Shown here one piece after another: positions 16,943 to 25,908 of a DNA stretch of 64,000 bases. Source of the DNA: Planococcus sp. ISL-110 (GTDB taxonomy: Bacteria > Bacillota > Bacilli > Bacillales_A > Planococcaceae); contig NZ_JAGGPX010000006.1 in the NCBI RefSeq assembly GCF_018613575.1, positions 71,770 to 135,769 of the forward strand, given 5' to 3'. Made by a program: the position numbers and the translations under genes. The notes under the pieces were generated by a model. The model worked only from the letters and a program-made list of their open reading frames with translations, did not search any database and was not told the DNA's origin. The stretch's first letter is position 1; each line of letters begins with the position of its first letter.

Positions 16943-18082
16943 TTATTCAGCAGCCTGTAAGGGTTCGACTGCCTTGTCCTCGGCTACCTGGCTGTACAAA
17001 TCCCGGATTTGTTCTGCGGCAGCAGCCCAGCCCAATTCAGCTACGTCAACGGTTGCCTGCTGTGCCAGTTGTTGGCGAAAGCTGGCGTTTTCCAGCTGCA
17101 GGATGGTGTTTTTGAAGCTTTCCGGATCTTGTGAATCATACAGCAGCCCGTTTCTGCGATCTGTAACCTGTTCTTTTGTCGGCCCGCTTTCCGCTGCAAC
17201 TACCGGCAATCCCGAAGCCATCGCTTCCATAATGACCAAGCCTAAGGTTTCGGTGGTAGAAGGGAAGACGAACACGTCTGCTGAAGCGAAAGCTGAAGCC
17301 AGTTCATCTCCATAGATAAAACCGGTAAATACTGTGTCTGTCTTCATAAAATGCTTTTCCAGTTCTTTGCGATGAGGGCCGTCTCCGACAATTGCCAGGC
17401 AAAATTGATCCGAAGCTGTTAAGACATCCCGAATTTTTTCGATTTCTTTTTCAGCAGCCAAGCGGCCGACATAAAGAAGAAGGATTTTATCCTTATGTCC
17501 CCCGGATAACCGGGTCCGCATACCAGCTGAGGAATGTCTCGGATGAAATTGTACCGTATCAACTCCGCGTCTCCACACCTGCATCCGCTCAAACCCCTTT
17601 TCTGTCAATTCTTCCAGAACCGTATGGGAAGTACACAAATTCAGGTCTGCCTGATTGTGCAGCTTTTTTATGAACCACCACACGAGCCAGTCAAACTTAC
17701 CGAATTTGTAATAGGCCATATATTGAGGGATGTTGGTATGATAGGACGCGACCAAAGGGATCCCGAGCTTTTTGGCGTAAGTAACGCCTGAATAGCCGAC
17801 AACCGCTGGGTTGACGACATGAACAACATGGGGATTAAAGTCGGCCATGTATTTTTTGATGATGCGGTTTGGAAGAGCAAACTTTCTGGAGCGATAAAAT
17901 GGAAAAGTATAGGCAGGAACACCTTTGACGATAGCTCCGTCAAATTCCTTAACCCCCAGATCGGGTGCGATAACTTGAACTTCGTGGCCATCCTTGTGAA
18001 GCCAACGGATACAGGCAGTCAGTCTCGTAACAACGCCATCAGTAGAAGGCAAAAAAGTCTCAGTGACGATCATGATCTTCAT
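16943..18082 (-). CDS. sqdX: Family-4 glycosyltransferase, SQD2/SqdX-like
   Basis: A 379-residue GT4 enzyme that probably transfers sulfoquinovose from its UDP form to diacylglycerol, the last step to sulfolipid SQDG. Shared with plant SQD2: the opening FLPSTDGVVTR, SYHTNIPQYMAYY (SQD2 has SYHTHVPVYIPRY), ADLNLCTS, the RRGVDTVQFHPR loop, LLYVGRLAAEKEIE, and the donor-site TETLGLVIMEAMASGLPVVA. A longer start at 18169 lies in the upstream gene; ATG 18082 follows CGGGAGGGAGC. It begins 43 bp after the SqdB-like gene. Other GT4 lipid mannosyl/glucosyl transferases look similar, so the neighbour is the main support. Confidence 0.75.
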   Translation of the reverse strand: MKIMIVTETFLPSTDGVVTRLTACIRWLHKDGHEVQVIAPDLGVKEFDGAIVKGVPAYTFPFYRSRKFALPNRIIKKYMADFNPHVVHVVNPAVVGYSGVTYAKKLGIPLVASYHTNIPQYMAYYKFGKFDWLVWWFIKKLHNQADLNLCTSHTVLEELTEKGFERMQVWRRGVDTVQFHPRHSSAGMRTRLSGGHKDKILLLYVGRLAAEKEIEKIRDVLTASDQFCLAIVGDGPHRKELEKHFMKTDTVFTGFIYGDELASAFASADVFVFPSTTETLGLVIMEAMASGLPVVAAESGPTKEQVTDRRNGLLYDSQDPESFKNTILQLENASFRQQLAQQATVDVAELGWAAAAEQIRDLYSQVAEDKAVEPLQAAE

Positions 18083-18125
18083 AGAAAAAGCTCCCTCCCG
18101 TAAATTTCGGTTCGGCAACCGCCGC

Positions 18126-19274
18126 TTATTTCCACGTAACGGTTGGCAGGACATTTTCTTTGATGACACGATCTTTATGTGCGATGACTGTCTTTAAGAT
18201 ATTGCGTATAACATCGTCTGTCAGCATATGGGGTTTTAATCCAAGATCAAGTAAATTGGTATTGACGGCTTCGTAGAAATGCTCTTCCTTTTCAACCCGT
18301 GGGTTTTCCAGGTGGATGAGCCCAACCGACAAGCCTTCTTCAGCCGCTACATTTCGGACCATTTCAGCCAGTTCCATTACTGAAAATTCTTCTGTAAACT
18401 GGTTGAACACGCGAAACTCACCGGGATCAGCGGGAGTTTCAGCCGCAATTTCGATGCAACGCACTGTATCCTCGATACTCAGGAAGGCGCGGGTTTGGCC
18501 GCCTTTTCCATAAACCGTTAAATCGTGGCCAATGGCTGATTGGATGATGAACCGGTTCAACGCAGTGCCAAACACCGAATCGTAATCCAGCCGGTTTGCC
18601 AGAATCGGATCGAGCTCGGTTTCTTTTGTTGAAAGCCCGTACACAACACCCTGATTCAAATCGGTTGCGCGAATTCCCCAAACCCTGCAGGCGAACATGA
18701 TGTTATGGCTATCATGGACTTTGGAGAGATGATAATAAGAACCGGGTTGCTTGGGGAAGGGCAAGCGATCTTTACGGCCTTTGTGTTCGACATCCAAATA
18801 GCCTTCTTCAATCCGGATGTTGGGTGTTCCATATTCACCCATGGTTCCAAGTTTGATCAAGTGGCAATCCGGAACAATGTCCTTTATGCCATAGAGAACA
18901 TTAAGTGTCCCGACAACGTTATTGACCTGCGTGTATATGGCATGTTCCCGGTCAATCATGGAGTACGGGGCAGAGCGCTGTTCGGCAAAATGGACGAATG
19001 CCTCAGGCTGTTCTTTTTCAAGAACGTTTTTCAGGAAATCAAAGTTCTGCAAATCGCCCTCGTATGTACGTATTTCATTGCCGGTCAGTTCCTTCCATTT
19101 AGCTACTCGTTCTTCGAGGCCGGCAATTGGTGTAATTGAATTCGAGCCCAGTTCTTCGTCAATATGTCTTCTGACCATGCTGTCGATAATGGAAATATCA
19201 TGTCCTTTTTGAGATAAATACAAGGCAGTGGGCCAACCACAAAATCCGTCTCCACCTGCTACAATAATTTTCAT
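18126..19274 (-). CDS. sqdB: UDP-sulfoquinovose synthase, SQD1/SqdB-like
   Basis: A 382-residue SDR enzyme that converts UDP-glucose plus sulfite to UDP-sulfoquinovose. Similarity to plant SQD1 as I recall it runs end to end: GGDGFCGWPTALYLS, VRRHIDEELG, HFAEQRSAPYSMIDR, KLGTMGEYGTPNI, YYHLSKVHDSHNI, GIRATDLNQGVVYG, YGKGGQTRAFL and FRVFNQFTEEFSV. Catalytic residues fall at Thr144, Tyr181 and Lys185, next to SQD1's Thr145, Tyr182, Lys186. Upstream start 19289 is less likely; ATG 19274 follows GGGGGAATTTTTG. First gene of an operon with the SqdX-like and GtrA genes. Confidence 0.87.
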   Translation of the reverse strand: MKIIVAGGDGFCGWPTALYLSQKGHDISIIDSMVRRHIDEELGSNSITPIAGLEERVAKWKELTGNEIRTYEGDLQNFDFLKNVLEKEQPEAFVHFAEQRSAPYSMIDREHAIYTQVNNVVGTLNVLYGIKDIVPDCHLIKLGTMGEYGTPNIRIEEGYLDVEHKGRKDRLPFPKQPGSYYHLSKVHDSHNIMFACRVWGIRATDLNQGVVYGLSTKETELDPILANRLDYDSVFGTALNRFIIQSAIGHDLTVYGKGGQTRAFLSIEDTVRCIEIAAETPADPGEFRVFNQFTEEFSVMELAEMVRNVAAEEGLSVGLIHLENPRVEKEEHFYEAVNTNLLDLGLKPHMLTDDVIRNILKTVIAHKDRVIKENVLPTVTWK

Positions 19275-19537
19275 CAAAAATTCCCCCATTCAGGCGATTT
19301 GTCTGACATCAACTATTTCTCTGTCTACTTTGGTATTCCTTCTTAATTCAAACCAATTTTCCGTAATAGTGCATATATCTTTAGTACCGCTTTAAGGCGA
19401 AAAATAAACCTGTAGTTGAAATAGTAAGAGTTTTTCACTTTTTATCTAGAGAAATGAAATAAAAGATGCGTGAATTTTAAGAAGTCATCAGCGAAGCCTC
19501 CAACTCACTGGCGAATGACAGATCCCGATATGGCTCT

Positions 19538-20275
19538 TTACAGAATAAGCTGAAGCAGGATCGTGATAAACAAAATTCCCGCAATAAAAGAAGGATAGCT
19601 ACTGTTCTTCTCAGCCGGCAATTCATCATTTAAAATGTTCAGTACCACACCGCCAGTGAGAAAGGCGGAAAAGAAAGCAATATTCAAATCAGTAGTTTCA
19701 GTGAAGTTATAGATAAGCCAGCCGATTAAAACTGAGAAAGCCAATGCCCAACGGCCGATGTTTGTGTATAAATCTTCATGGGTTAAATGCAGCACCCGGT
19801 TATTGGCGATAAAGTGAAAAGAAAAGACGATAAAATATATAATATAATCTGCGATGTTTTCACCGCTTAAATCAACCAGCAAATATCCAATCAGTACGTT
19901 ATATAAGGCGAAACCGAAAATTTCAAGAGCGAATACCGGTTTGCTTGGCCGGGTGATGTTTTTTTCCTGTTCATTTTTTTTCTGTGATTTTTCGTTCATT
20001 TGGTTGATGCCATAGAAAAAGGCGATGCCGGCAAGTGTCATCAAGTAAGTGACATAATCGAGATTCTCAAGCCAATTCGGCAATTGAGATTCTTCGGCGA
20101 CTTCCTGATAATGGGTCAGTTCAGGAACCAGATGCAGGAAGACATAAGCGATTGAGCCTCCGGATACAAACGACATCAGCCTGTCCTTTGGTTTGCGATC
20201 AAGAAACTTGATATAATTTGTAAAAATGTGAACAATCATAAATCCAATAATGATTGCCAGACTCAAGTAGAACAT
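19538..20275 (-). CDS. ZIP-like polytopic membrane protein
   Basis: A 245-residue protein with seven to eight predicted helices. The arrangement (VSGGSIAYVFLHLVPEL near residues 38-54, FSFHFIANNRVLHL near 151-164, final INDEL-type loop) recalls ZIP metal transporters, with His and Glu in mid-membrane helices, but the classic HxLPE motif is only approximate as HLVPEL. AGGAGGTGTCGAG precedes the ATG at 20275. It stands alone. Possible metal transport, not firm. Confidence 0.6.
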   Translation of the reverse strand: MFYLSLAIIIGFMIVHIFTNYIKFLDRKPKDRLMSFVSGGSIAYVFLHLVPELTHYQEVAEESQLPNWLENLDYVTYLMTLAGIAFFYGINQMNEKSQKKNEQEKNITRPSKPVFALEIFGFALYNVLIGYLLVDLSGENIADYIIYFIVFSFHFIANNRVLHLTHEDLYTNIGRWALAFSVLIGWLIYNFTETTDLNIAFFSAFLTGGVVLNILNDELPAEKNSSYPSFIAGILFITILLQLIL

Positions 20276-20366
20276 CTCGACACCTCCTGTATCAGTTAAA
20301 AGGAGTATACCCGAATCTAGTTTCTTTAATGAAAAAAATCACAAAAAACGTCTCCGGAAGATTATT

Positions 20367-20954
20367 TTGGATATAGATAAGTTACTCGCATCGAGATGGC
20401 CCATACTTAGCGTAGAAAGCAGATACATTCAAGAACTTTGCTGTAAAAAGGACATCAACAATGAAGTATATGAGGCATTTGAAAAGTCCTTGGATCGGCA
20501 GGAAGAAGTGATCGTCAATAATGCGCGTTCAACGATGCTCTATTTACAAGGAAAGCTGATCCGGGCATGGAGACGTTTTAGAGGACAAAACCTCAAAGAA
20601 GAAGAAACGCGTCTGGTTGAATTTCAGGTGGGGCGTGAAATTCAGTTGGAAGCCCTTCAGGCGGCCTTGTTTGGTTTAGAGGAGTACGCTGGGAAATACG
20701 AGCCGAAAGCAATCATGGAAGCGGTCATCTCGGACTACAGGCAGATGGTCAGCCGACTGAAAAAACCAGAAACCTTGTCTAATGAGAAATACGAATTGCA
20801 AAAAGAGGAATTGCATATCATTGTCATGGATATGGGACGACCGGAAATTTATAAGACGTACAGAGCCGGGAATATTACAAGAGAGCAGGTAAAATAGCTG
20901 AGACGCTATATCCATTACATTGAAAGTGTTACCTTGCACGATGCGAGTGAATGA
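20367..20954 (+). pseudogene. C-terminal remnant of a Na+/H+ antiporter-like protein
   Basis: About 176 residues open from 20367 with no credible start codon or ribosome site. They have the charged, helical character of the cytoplasmic tail of CPA1 Na+/H+ antiporters (NARSTMLYLQGKLIRAWRRF, then GREIQLEALQAALFGLEEY). After TAG 20895-20897 the same frame continues LRRYIHYIESVTLHDASE to TGA 20952-20954, so the TAG looks like a nonsense mutation. No membrane part is present upstream. The family call is tentative; the truncated, interrupted state is clear. Confidence 0.45.
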
Positions 20955-20997
20955 GAAAAGCTGGTATCACCCCAGGTGAACGATTGATCTCTTAAAA

Positions 20998-21039
20998 CAG
21001 CGGAAAAAGACTCTTTTAAGACGGAGTCCTTTTCCGCTG
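20998..21039 (-). terminator. Terminator at the end of the yfhO-like gene
   Basis: CAGCGGAAAAaGACTC pairs with GAGTCcTTTTCCGCTG around a 10-base loop. It overlaps the stop codon at 21016-21018. Confidence 0.75.
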
Positions 21040-23775
21040 CTTTTGCAGGTAAAAGAAAGCCAGCAGCAAACAGGTGATGGAAAAAGCCAGTGACACATGG
21101 AAATAGGGAGGCCGATAGGTAAGTTCGATACGGTTGCTTCCAGGATCGGCAGGCAATGCAATAAAAGCGTAATTAGCTTCCAGCACTTCAGCGGTTTTGC
21201 CGTTCACTTTTGCCCTCCAGCCAATTTCATAAGGAATAGGCATGACTAAAAAGCGGGCATTTTCGTCGTTCATATATTCGGTTTTAAAGCTGCTGCCATT
21301 CCATTCGACACCGGAACTGCGGTCTCTTTCCGCAGCTTGTGCAGCCAATACCTCATAATTTTCCTCATAAATTGCCAGTTCGGTCAGTTCGTACCGGCCT
21401 GCGGGCACACGGATGCGGACGATTTCTTCGGCTGGTATGCGGATGGTCAAGTCATCTGCAAATGTTTTATAGACAGACTGATTGGATTTACGGGAAGTCT
21501 CATATGCATTTAATGCCAAAGGGAAAAGGCCATCAGGTGATTGTTTTATCAGATGAAAAGAAATATACAAGTCGTCTTCGGCATTAAAGGTTTTATCTAA
21601 CAGAAGATCGATGCCGCCGGAATCCCCCGTGACCGTCAATATCCCATTTTCAAAGCTTGCCTGCTCGGTGCGGATGATAAACGGCAGAGGCGGCTGTGCA
21701 GGGGGCAGGGGCAAAGCGTTTTTAGGGTTTTTCAGCACAACCCCTGTCAGCATAGCGTGTTCCCGCTGCAGCACTGATTCTCCTGCAAGTGAATATTCGC
21801 TATACACAGCATCAGCTGCTCGAACGAATGGCAGCAAATGCTGATTTTCGAAAACCGAGTAGTTGACAGAACTGAACACTTGATCAAATCCTGAAGGGAC
21901 ATTGGGGTCATCATTTTTAGAAATAGTGTACTTGGCCTGCAGCAGGCTATGTAAATTTGTCCGATTGCCAAGTGTCGCATAGCGGCTGACACTTTCACGG
22001 CCCATATCAACTTCCAAATCATAGAGGTAGAACTCCAGTATTCCTTTGTTTAAGATACTGGAGTACGCGCTCACTCCCCGGAAATCCTGTACGATGGGGG
22101 TGTTGTTGCGGATGCCTTCCATCCAATCGACACGATAAAAGAGATCCTCTTCCTGGAGGCGGATTGAATCGAGGAGCCTGTTAATTTCAGGGTCATCGTA
22201 ATCTGCTCCGGTGATGTATTGCTCAGTGACCGATTGTGTATTTCCGCTGCCCACGAGCAGTACGTATTGAAATCCATTGACTGAAAAAATCAGAGTGACG
22301 ATGATGAAAGCTGCGGCTATCGCTTCCTGTGACCGGTCGCGGACAGCTCGGACCAGAAGGATGGCGGTAAATAAAACGGTCCCTACAATCGAAAGAAATA
22401 AAGGAATTTGAACGGTCGTGCCTTCGACGACCAAAGCGAGCACAAGCTGTACCGCACTTGCCAGAATCCCAGCAAGGAGCAGTCCGATTGCCAGTGCCTG
22501 GCCGATTTTTGAGTCTTTCTGCACAGCGAGGACATACAAAATATAAATGAGCAATGCGGTACTGAAAAACAATAAGAGAAGATGTTGCGGAACACCAATC
22601 GTGGGATCGATAAAGGCAAAAGCTGCATAAGCTAACAATGCCAGTACGCCAGCAGGAATAAGGTGAGTGGCCTTCAAGCTCGACAAGCTGCTGTATCCGG
22701 CAGCGACTGCACCACCTGCCGCAAACGAAATAAAGTATTCCCAGCGATTCTGCGGCGCTGAAAAGCCGTTGAAAACACTGGCGATTTTGGGGCTGTAATG
22801 AAACACAATGCCCAATAGGACGAGCAGGACAAAAAACTGAAATAGACGGTTGCGAAAGAGTGGAGGAGCGAATAGCAGGATGACGAATACGGCGGGCAAA
22901 ACAATAAAGCTGCTGGTGAACAGGACATTGTCCAGCCAGAAAAACCAGGGGATTTCATGCTGATAGGCTGGACGGTGGTTGTTGAAGAATGCATAGACAG
23001 CAGGGATAAACACCACGGCACTTATGCCGGCACCGATAAATCCGCTGACCAGAAACTTGCGTAAAGCGGACCATCTCTGCGTTTCATTTTCAGTCAAAGG
23101 GATAAACAGCCGCACGAGGATATAAAGGGTCATAAGCAGAAAGTTGGCATAGGCAAAATAGAAGTTATCGATCATCGATAAAGCAACCGCAAACAAGAAC
23201 CAGCCGGCGCGGTTTTCGCGAAATACCTTTTCAACTCCAAGCACGAGAAGCGGCAGCCATAGATAGGCATCCGCAAAAAACTCCCAGTACACAGCGTGCC
23301 GGAAATACATGCCCGAAAGGCCGTATACGGCAGTGCCAAGCAAGGCAGGAACCGGTTTGAAATTAAAATAACGAAAAACATGATAGGCAATAAAAAATAC
23401 CACAGCTAATCGGATGATATTGATGAACACTGCTGAACGAGCCCAAAATAATGGATCTGGTTCTGCAATCAGGTTGGTCGATTCAAGAAGGAAGACAACT
23501 GCAGTCGTCAGAATAAAGACAATGGATGTAGAGAAATAATAGGATAACTCGCTGTAAATGCCGCTGCCTAAGCCGAAAAAAGTAGAATAGAAAAATTCCC
23601 CCTCAGTGTAATGCTTGTAGAGAAGCGTTTTAAATGGCAACATTTGTGACAGTCCATCATTCGGACCAAGCATGAAACGATCATTAGACCATTCCCTTAC
23701 ATAGATGGCATGTGCACAAGTACTCAACAAAAGGAAAAAAACAATAAGTTTCCATGCAGAAAAAATACTTCTCAT
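21016..23775 (-). CDS. YfhO-family large membrane protein (GT-C-like)
   Basis: A 919-residue membrane protein. A signal-like first helix is followed by a long outside loop with FMLGPNDGLSQMLPFK and FFYSTFFGLGSGIYSEL, then about 12 helices to residue ~500. A large outer domain (about 510-880, ending VNGKTAEVLEANYAFIALP) and a last helix with KQRKRT complete it. YfhO proteins are GT-C-type enzymes linked to glycosylation of lipoteichoic acid in Bacillus and Listeria, working with a CsbB-type transferase and a GtcA (GtrA-family) flippase. A GtrA gene is 4 kb away; no CsbB is in the window. AAAGGCGGTGTCTT precedes the ATG. Confidence 0.85.
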   Translation of the reverse strand: MRSIFSAWKLIVFFLLLSTCAHAIYVREWSNDRFMLGPNDGLSQMLPFKTLLYKHYTEGEFFYSTFFGLGSGIYSELSYYFSTSIVFILTTAVVFLLESTNLIAEPDPLFWARSAVFINIIRLAVVFFIAYHVFRYFNFKPVPALLGTAVYGLSGMYFRHAVYWEFFADAYLWLPLLVLGVEKVFRENRAGWFLFAVALSMIDNFYFAYANFLLMTLYILVRLFIPLTENETQRWSALRKFLVSGFIGAGISAVVFIPAVYAFFNNHRPAYQHEIPWFFWLDNVLFTSSFIVLPAVFVILLFAPPLFRNRLFQFFVLLVLLGIVFHYSPKIASVFNGFSAPQNRWEYFISFAAGGAVAAGYSSLSSLKATHLIPAGVLALLAYAAFAFIDPTIGVPQHLLLLFFSTALLIYILYVLAVQKDSKIGQALAIGLLLAGILASAVQLVLALVVEGTTVQIPLFLSIVGTVLFTAILLVRAVRDRSQEAIAAAFIIVTLIFSVNGFQYVLLVGSGNTQSVTEQYITGADYDDPEINRLLDSIRLQEEDLFYRVDWMEGIRNNTPIVQDFRGVSAYSSILNKGILEFYLYDLEVDMGRESVSRYATLGNRTNLHSLLQAKYTISKNDDPNVPSGFDQVFSSVNYSVFENQHLLPFVRAADAVYSEYSLAGESVLQREHAMLTGVVLKNPKNALPLPPAQPPLPFIIRTEQASFENGILTVTGDSGGIDLLLDKTFNAEDDLYISFHLIKQSPDGLFPLALNAYETSRKSNQSVYKTFADDLTIRIPAEEIVRIRVPAGRYELTELAIYEENYEVLAAQAAERDRSSGVEWNGSSFKTEYMNDENARFLVMPIPYEIGWRAKVNGKTAEVLEANYAFIALPADPGSNRIELTYRPPYFHVSLAFSITCLLLAFFYLQKQRKRTPS

Positions 23776-23914
23776 AAGACACCGCCTTTGTCGATGGCAA
23801 TAGATAAACTCTCAGTTTCAGGAATAGCTGGATGGTTTTTCTCAATTTTACCTGTTTCAGAAAGGATTTTGTACTTTTTTGTTGAATCTTTAATAATATG
23901 TGAAGGAGGGATAG

Positions 23915-24409
23915 ATGATGATCAATCGCTATTTACAGAACGGACTTCAAGGAAAGTATGCACATTACCAGACGGACATGGTGTTTAATGGGCTGAGCTA
24001 GGAGATGGCAGGGGAGAAACCAGGGGAGAAACCAGAGGGCAGCCACCACTCAGTTTGGGAACTCCTGTTTCACATGAATTACTGGCAGGAATTCATTTTG
24101 GCTGAGCTGCGGGAAGAGGAACCAGAAAGCCCTCAGGATTTTTCAGAGTCCTGGCCAGGTTCCCCGTTTCCTTCAAATGAACAGCAATACAAAGAGACGG
24201 TAAGCCAATTTTTAAAAGGTTTGGGGCAAGCGGTGCAGCAAGCTTCAAAAGATTCACTGGAAGAGGGACTTGGCGGAAGAAAAAGAACGCCGGCCGATTT
24301 GCTGATGGTGCTCATCAATCATAATAGCTATCATGCCGGGCAGGTCGTATATGCACGCCGTCTAATCAGTGCCTGGCCACCATCCGATGGTGATGAAAGC
24401 GACGAATAA
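23915..24409 (+). pseudogene. DinB-family gene with an in-frame amber codon
   Basis: The gene opens at ATG 23915/23918 behind AAGGAGGGATAG and reads a typical DinB start. Codon 29 is TAG (23999-24001), just where relatives have Trp (LDWE becomes LS-stop-E). The frame then runs on unbroken for 136 codons: SVWELLFHMNYWQEF with the first metal His, and LINHNSYHAGQVVYARRL with the last two. Everything but the one codon appears intact, so a TGG to TAG change is the simplest cause and must be recent. A restart at ATG 24005 would lack helix 1. Sequencing error is the alternative. Confidence 0.8.
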
Positions 24410-24426
24410 CTTTTATAGAAACAAAA

Positions 24427-24464
24427 AAATCAGCACCGGTTTCCCGGTGCTGATTTTTTTGTTT
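24427..24464. terminator. Two-way terminator between DinB and deacetylase genes
   Basis: AATCAGCACCGG and CCGGTGCTGATT around loop TTTC, flanked by A and T runs, so it can stop transcripts from both sides. The deacetylase stop codon lies in one arm. Confidence 0.9.
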
Positions 24465-25065
24465 CTTCTTCAGTAGGCAACAGGGAAAAACTGTACCCCT
24501 GTTCTTTGATAGCTTTGATCAAGTGAGGCAAAATTGCCACAGTCTGTTCTAATTCATGCAGCAGGATAATGGCACCGTCCTCAAGATTTTCTGTGACGTA
24601 ACGGATGATTTGGCTGGGGTCGTCTTTCAGCTCCCAGTCCATTGAAGCAATGCGCCACATAACGGTCGTTAAGCCCAGTGCACGGGCGGCTTTTATGGTG
24701 TCGCTGTTAAAGCGCCCATATGGAGGGCGGAAAAAGACAACTTGTGTGCCGGTGATTTTTTCGATATGTGCCAGGCTATTCCGTATATCCCTGCACTGTT
24801 CTTCGTAGGACAGCTGAACCAGATTGCGGTGCTTTCTTGAATGCGTGCCGATAACATGGCCTTCATCAAGCACACGTTGCCATGGCCGTGCCGGATACAG
24901 TAGGCGGGATTGCCAAAAGAACATAGCTGGCACTTTCTGTTGTTTCAGGATGTCCAGAATCTGCGGCAGAACTTTGCTGGGGCCGTCATCAAAACTTAGG
25001 ACCACGGATTTTTTCTTTTGTGCTTGATGGGCAGTAACGATTTGCGGGTGAGTAGAGTCGTACAC
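24430..25065 (-). CDS. Polysaccharide deacetylase (NodB-type), with start in doubt
   Basis: A 211-residue carbohydrate esterase 4 domain. NodB motifs: LSFDDGPS near residue 24-31 (catalytic Asp and metal Asp), GTHSRKHRNLV (metal His pair) near 73-83, RPPYGRFNSDT near 113-123, and ILLHELE near 168. No signal peptide is seen, so a cytoplasmic or otherwise unexported role is possible. The open frame begins at GTG 25065, but there is no ribosome site there. The true start is probably ATG 25104 with AAAGGAGATGATCTGC; that frame meets TGA at codon 6 (25087-25089) before continuing. So either GTG is used or the gene is slightly broken. Confidence 0.75.
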   Translation of the reverse strand: MYDSTHPQIVTAHQAQKKKSVVLSFDDGPSKVLPQILDILKQQKVPAMFFWQSRLLYPARPWQRVLDEGHVIGTHSRKHRNLVQLSYEEQCRDIRNSLAHIEKITGTQVVFFRPPYGRFNSDTIKAARALGLTTVMWRIASMDWELKDDPSQIIRYVTENLEDGAIILLHELEQTVAILPHLIKAIKEQGYSFSLLPTEEETKKSAPGNRC

Positions 25066-25125
25066 GACTCTGGATTGATTTACTGCTCATGGACTTTTAA
25101 TCATGCAGATCATCTCCTTTCGCTG

Positions 25126-25896
25126 TTAGATTCCAGCGTCGAAAAATGCGGTTTGCGGATTGGATGTATAGGTCTCACGATATTCAGCATCCTTGAAGTC
25201 TTCCGGTGAGCCATCAAAGATGAGCTTCCCGTCTTTCAAGGCCAGAATGCGGCTGGCATAGCGTTTGGCCAATTCAATATCGTGGACATTGATGATGGTC
25301 AACAGATTCAGCCGTTCGTGCATTTCCTTCAGTAGGGTGAAGATGTGGTTGGAAGTTCCGGGATCCAGACTGGCGACGGGTTCATCCCCAAGCAACACTT
25401 TTGGCTGTTGGGCAAGCGCACGGGCAATGCCGACACGCTGTTTTTGGCCACCGCTCAGCTGTTCAACTTTCCGGTAAGTCATTTCTGACAGGCCGACATC
25501 CGCAATGACCCGTTTAGCCAATGCCAACTCATCAGCGGTGAACCAGCCGATCAAGTTCTTAAAAGAAGAGCGGTAACCGAACATGCCGGTCAGGACATTC
25601 TGCATGACGCTCAAACGTGGCACCAGGCTGAAATGCTGAAAGATCATGCCGGTTTCCCGTCGTACTTTGCGCAGTTTTTCTTCATTATGGACGGAGATGT
25701 CTTTGCCGTCAAAAAAAATTTCTCCATTGGTCGGTTTTTGCAGTCCGTTCAGGCAGCGGATAAAAGTCGATTTTCCTGCACCGCTTTTCCCGAGCACACA
25801 GACAAAATCGCCTTTTTCAAGAGACAGGCTGATATCAGTCAGTGCTTCCACTTGTGTATCCGGATAATGTACTGTTAAATTTTTCACTTGAATCAT
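25126..25896 (-). CDS. phnC: Phosphonate-type ABC transporter ATPase PhnC
   Basis: A 256-residue ABC ATPase. Walker A GKSGAGKST near 36-44, Q-loop MIFQHFSLVPRLSV, signature LSGGQKQRVGIARAL, Walker B VLLGDEPVASLDP, and switch His in NVHD. The PRLSVMQNVLTG and GYRSSFKNLIGWF segments are characteristic of PhnC. GGAGTGGCTAT precedes the ATG at 25896, 12 bp after phnE. It powers import of phosphonate, phosphite or a related oxyanion. No C-P lyase or phosphonatase genes are in the window. Confidence 0.88.
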   Translation of the reverse strand: MIQVKNLTVHYPDTQVEALTDISLSLEKGDFVCVLGKSGAGKSTFIRCLNGLQKPTNGEIFFDGKDISVHNEEKLRKVRRETGMIFQHFSLVPRLSVMQNVLTGMFGYRSSFKNLIGWFTADELALAKRVIADVGLSEMTYRKVEQLSGGQKQRVGIARALAQQPKVLLGDEPVASLDPGTSNHIFTLLKEMHERLNLLTIINVHDIELAKRYASRILALKDGKLIFDGSPEDFKDAEYRETYTSNPQTAFFDAGI

Positions 25897-25908
25897 ATAG
25901 CCACTCCT

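Noticed and set aside
16454-19274. Capsule or teichoic-acid gene cluster including capA and yfhO
   Set aside because: The three-gene operon is bounded by its own terminator, capA has separate signals, and no polymerase, CsbB or tag/tua genes are present.
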